Source of the DNA: Thiobacillus denitrificans
Lineage (GTDB): Bacteria; Pseudomonadota; Gammaproteobacteria; Burkholderiales; Thiobacillaceae
Length of the DNA: 64,000 nt
Assembly (NCBI GenBank): GCA_002343685.1
Contig: DDRS01000009.1
Coordinates: 1-64,000, forward strand
Direction: 5' to 3'
Positions 62,524 to 64,000 of this stretch are shown one piece after another. Every line of letters starts with the position of its first letter. Position 1 is the stretch's first letter. The translations under genes and the position numbers were made by a program. Under the pieces are notes generated by a model that was given only the letters and a program-made list of their open reading frames with translations, was not told the origin of the DNA and ran no database searches.

Positions 62524-63168
62524 ATGACAAAGAAAGTCTTCTGGGATGATCCGTACGCGACTTCGCATCAAACCTGTGTTGCTTCGGTTAATGGCAGTGA
62601 AATCGAACTGGAATCCACAATATTCTTCGCCTTCTCGGGCGGGCAAGAGAGCGATCATGGGTCAATTGCAGGTATCCAGGTGCTTTCGGCAAGGAAAGAG
62701 GGATTGCGGATTATCTATGCTCTGCCGCCTTCTCACGGGCTTAAGGTTGGTCAGCCCGTACAAGTCGAAATTGAATGGGAAAGGCGCTATCGACTGATGC
62801 GCCTTCATTTCGCTGCAGAATTGGTTCTTGAAATCTTCTACAAAGAGCTCAATAGTGTGGGCAAGGTTGGCGCGCATATCGCCCCAGATAAGGCTCGGAT
62901 CGACTTCACATGGCCTGAGAGCATCTCTCCGCTCCTTCCCGTTTTTTCTGAAATGGCGAATGAGATCATCTCGTCCAACAGGGGCATAGTGACCGACTTC
63001 GATGATATTTTGAACGAAAGAAGATACTGGGAAATCCAAGGGTTTTCCCGCGTTCCATGTGGCGGTACTCACGTCCGATCAACAGGTGAGGTCGGTCAGA
63101 TCAGACTCAAGAGAAATAACATTGGCAAGGGAAAAGAGCGGGTGGAAATCTTTCTGTGCGAACCGTGA
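62524..63168 (+). CDS. AlaX-like alanyl-tRNA editing protein, altered zinc site
   Basis: A 214-residue protein resembling the editing (second additional) domain of AlaRS/ThrRS and stand-alone AlaX proteins, which deacylate Ser- or Gly-tRNA-Ala. The core motifs are RLMRLHFAAELV and PCGGTHVRSTGEVG. The first motif reads H95xxxE99 instead of HxxxH; C179 and H183 are intact. N-terminal FSGGQESDHG matches the glycine-rich motif. Zinc binding may be altered. Base use differs from the flanking chromosome. Confidence 0.85.
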   Translation: MTKKVFWDDPYATSHQTCVASVNGSEIELESTIFFAFSGGQESDHGSIAGIQVLSARKEGLRIIYALPPSHGLKVGQPVQVEIEWERRYRLMRLHFAAELVLEIFYKELNSVGKVGAHIAPDKARIDFTWPESISPLLPVFSEMANEIISSNRGIVTDFDDILNERRYWEIQGFSRVPCGGTHVRSTGEVGQIRLKRNNIGKGKERVEIFLCEP

Positions 63169-63378
63169 GTATTGCACCAATGCTGATATTTGAGCTTCTT
63201 GTGTCTAATCGGTGTGCGCCCTAGCAATTCATATATGGACTTCCCCGATTGCAAGAAACCAGACCAATAGTTGTCGTTGCCCGGAATTGCGGGCAGTCGT
63301 ATATCCGGCATCTTGAGTGGGTTCTTTTTGTCTCATGCCGACAGGGAATCTGCTAACGGGGGAGTTTCCCTAAGCTGC

Positions 63379-63673
63379 GTAGCCACCTATCGCGGTGAAC
63401 CCATCCGTTGGGATGGCACCAATACGGCATGGAGCAATGCGACCAGGAAGGCTGAGATTGGGGATTTCCGCTTCCATGATCTACGCCATACCTGGGCTTC
63501 CTAGCACAGGCAGGTCGGAACCAGTTGCGATGAGTTAAGACTTGGGCGGCTGGAAGACCTGCAGCATGGTGGGCCGCTACGCCCACCTTGCACCGGATCA
63601 TCTGGCGGAGTCTGCGGCTCGCTTAGGAAGTGTCGTAGCTGGCTACGATTTGGCTACGGTGGACCAGAAGTAG
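63379..63673 (+). pseudogene. Tyrosine-type phage integrase, C-terminal remnant
   Basis: Frame 1 reads VATYRGEPIRWDGTNTA then FRFHDLRHTWAS and stops at TAG 63502-63504, where related integrases have TGG (Trp). The match resumes in another frame at 63542 with LGGWKTCSMVGRYAHLAPDH, containing the catalytic-Tyr region, and ends at TAG 63671-63673. At least one nonsense change and one frameshift; the N-terminal half is missing. Next to tRNA-Asn. Confidence 0.85.
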
Positions 63674-63698
63674 AAAAGCCCCGCATCGCTGCGAGGCT
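63674..63698 (-). terminator. Terminator of tRNA-Asn
   Basis: A 9-bp stem with one mismatch (AGCCCCGCA / TGCGAGGCT, loop TCGC) followed on the minus strand by TTTTCT, 9 nt after the tRNA CCA end. Confidence 0.75.
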
Positions 63699-63707
63699 CT
63701 TCGAATG

Positions 63708-63783
63708 TGGCTCCCCGACCTGGGCTCGAACCAGGGACCTGCGGATTAACAGTCCGTCGCTCTACCGACTGAGCTATCGGGGA
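63708..63783 (-). tRNA. tRNA-Asn (GTT)
   Basis: A complete 76-nt cloverleaf on the minus strand: acceptor TCCCCGA / TCGGGGA, D-arm with AGCTCAGTCGGTAGAGC, anticodon loop CTGTTAA (anticodon GTT), T-loop TTCGAGC and an encoded GCCA 3' end. Target of the integrated element on its 3' side. Confidence 0.95.
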
Positions 63784-63828
63784 ATGGGAAGCGCGCATTC
63801 TAGAGATGGCGGGCGATTCGGTCAACCC

Positions 63829-64000
63829 TCAGCCGTCATTTTCCACCTGCAATTCGGGCACGTGGCTGAAGGCGATGCGCATCGGCGCGGCGCCGCGGCT
63901 GTTGTGGGCGCCGCCGAAATACAGGGTGTTGGGGCCGTAGCGCTGGTTGATCTGGTCGAGCACGTTGTTGAGGGGTTCATGCTGGTCCTCGGGGTCGAAC
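63829..64000 (-). CDS. Probable Y-family DNA polymerase, C-terminal end (partial)
   Basis: Only the last 56 residues are in the window; the start is beyond 64000. The visible sequence (LNNVLDQINQRYGPNTLYFG, APMRIAFSHVPELQVENDG) resembles the C-terminal tail of UmuC/DinB-type translesion polymerases, but no catalytic residue is visible. The call is tentative. Confidence 0.4.
   Translation of the reverse strand, partial: FDPEDQHEPLNNVLDQINQRYGPNTLYFGGAHNSRGAAPMRIAFSHVPELQVENDG

Larger units (their letters stand above)
61282..63710. mobile_element. Decayed integrated element at tRNA-Asn
   Basis: A 2.4-kb segment bounded by the intact tRNA-Asn 3' end and its degenerate direct repeat. It contains a broken tyrosine integrase next to the tRNA and two cargo genes. 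By eye it is clearly richer in A/T than the flanks. The layout (intact tRNA, adjacent integrase, remnant tRNA end) is that of a tRNA-targeting genomic island or prophage, mostly deleted. Confidence 0.65.

Noticed and set aside
63169..63378. Possible N-terminal part of the integrase
   Set aside because: No frame here resembles integrase sequence; similarity begins only at about 63379.

Overview
The window looks like the chromosome of a motile, GC-rich betaproteobacterium, possibly a Nitrosomonadales/Thiobacillaceae relative. This is an inference from gene content: cheD and cheZ in one cluster, a separate FlhB C-terminal-type protein, an AmmeMemoRadiSam set, and no phage-type coding in most of the window. 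It was not tested by any search.

Region 1 (1-5.9 kb, + strand) is a chemotaxis operon: the end of one chemoreceptor, an Aer-like PAS chemoreceptor, cheR, cheD, cheB, cheY, cheZ, then a hairpin terminator. Region 2 (5.9-16.6 kb, - strand) is the complete basal-body/export operon fliF-G-H-I-J-K-L-M-N-O-P-Q-R, with fliE divergent at 16.8 kb. Region 3 (17.2-23.8 kb, - strand) is the filament operon: fliC (a very short flagellin), flaG, fliD, fliS, fliT, a second FliK-like protein, a protein matching only the post-cleavage part of FlhB, a PilZ brake protein and cheV. Region 4 (24-27.9 kb) holds a diguanylate cyclase and a NarL-type two-component pair.

Region 5 (28-31.2 kb, + strand) is an AmmeMemoRadiSam locus (Memo and AMMECR1 fused, the radical SAM partner, an alpha/beta hydrolase). 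Next come an SLC13/RCK permease, a three-gene ABC exporter (ATPase, FtsX-type permease, HlyD adaptor) and a phosphoribosyltransferase. At 38-40.2 kb lies a Fur-box operon: cupredoxin, FTR1 permease, unknown outer-membrane-type protein. At 40.3-46.8 kb a LysR regulator is divergent from two YceI proteins, a LigB-type dioxygenase, an Old Yellow Enzyme, an esterase and an MFS exporter. HIT and rhodanese genes follow.

Region 6 (48.1-60.1 kb) is the most unusual part. It has a nine-gene + strand cluster (DegT aminotransferase, NeuD-type acyltransferase, acyl-adenylating enzyme, Gfo/Idh oxidoreductase, acyl carrier protein, class III aminotransferase, FkbM methyltransferase, iron alcohol dehydrogenase, SAM methyltransferase). 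This converges on an 825-residue SEC-C/TPR/O-GlcNAc-transferase-like protein. Together they look like a pathway that builds an amino- and acyl-modified small molecule or sugar, perhaps for protein or flagellin glycosylation; no product can be assigned from sequence. A tandem hexamer (AAGGAT)x4 forms the ribosome-binding region of one cluster gene.

Region 7 (60.8-64 kb) has a small HTH regulator and then a decayed integrated element. The element lies between an intact tRNA-Asn gene and a degenerate copy of that tRNA's 3' end. It contains a stand-alone methionine aminopeptidase, an AlaX-like tRNA-editing protein lacking one zinc ligand, and a broken tyrosine integrase. The window ends in the 3' end of a probable Y-family DNA polymerase gene.
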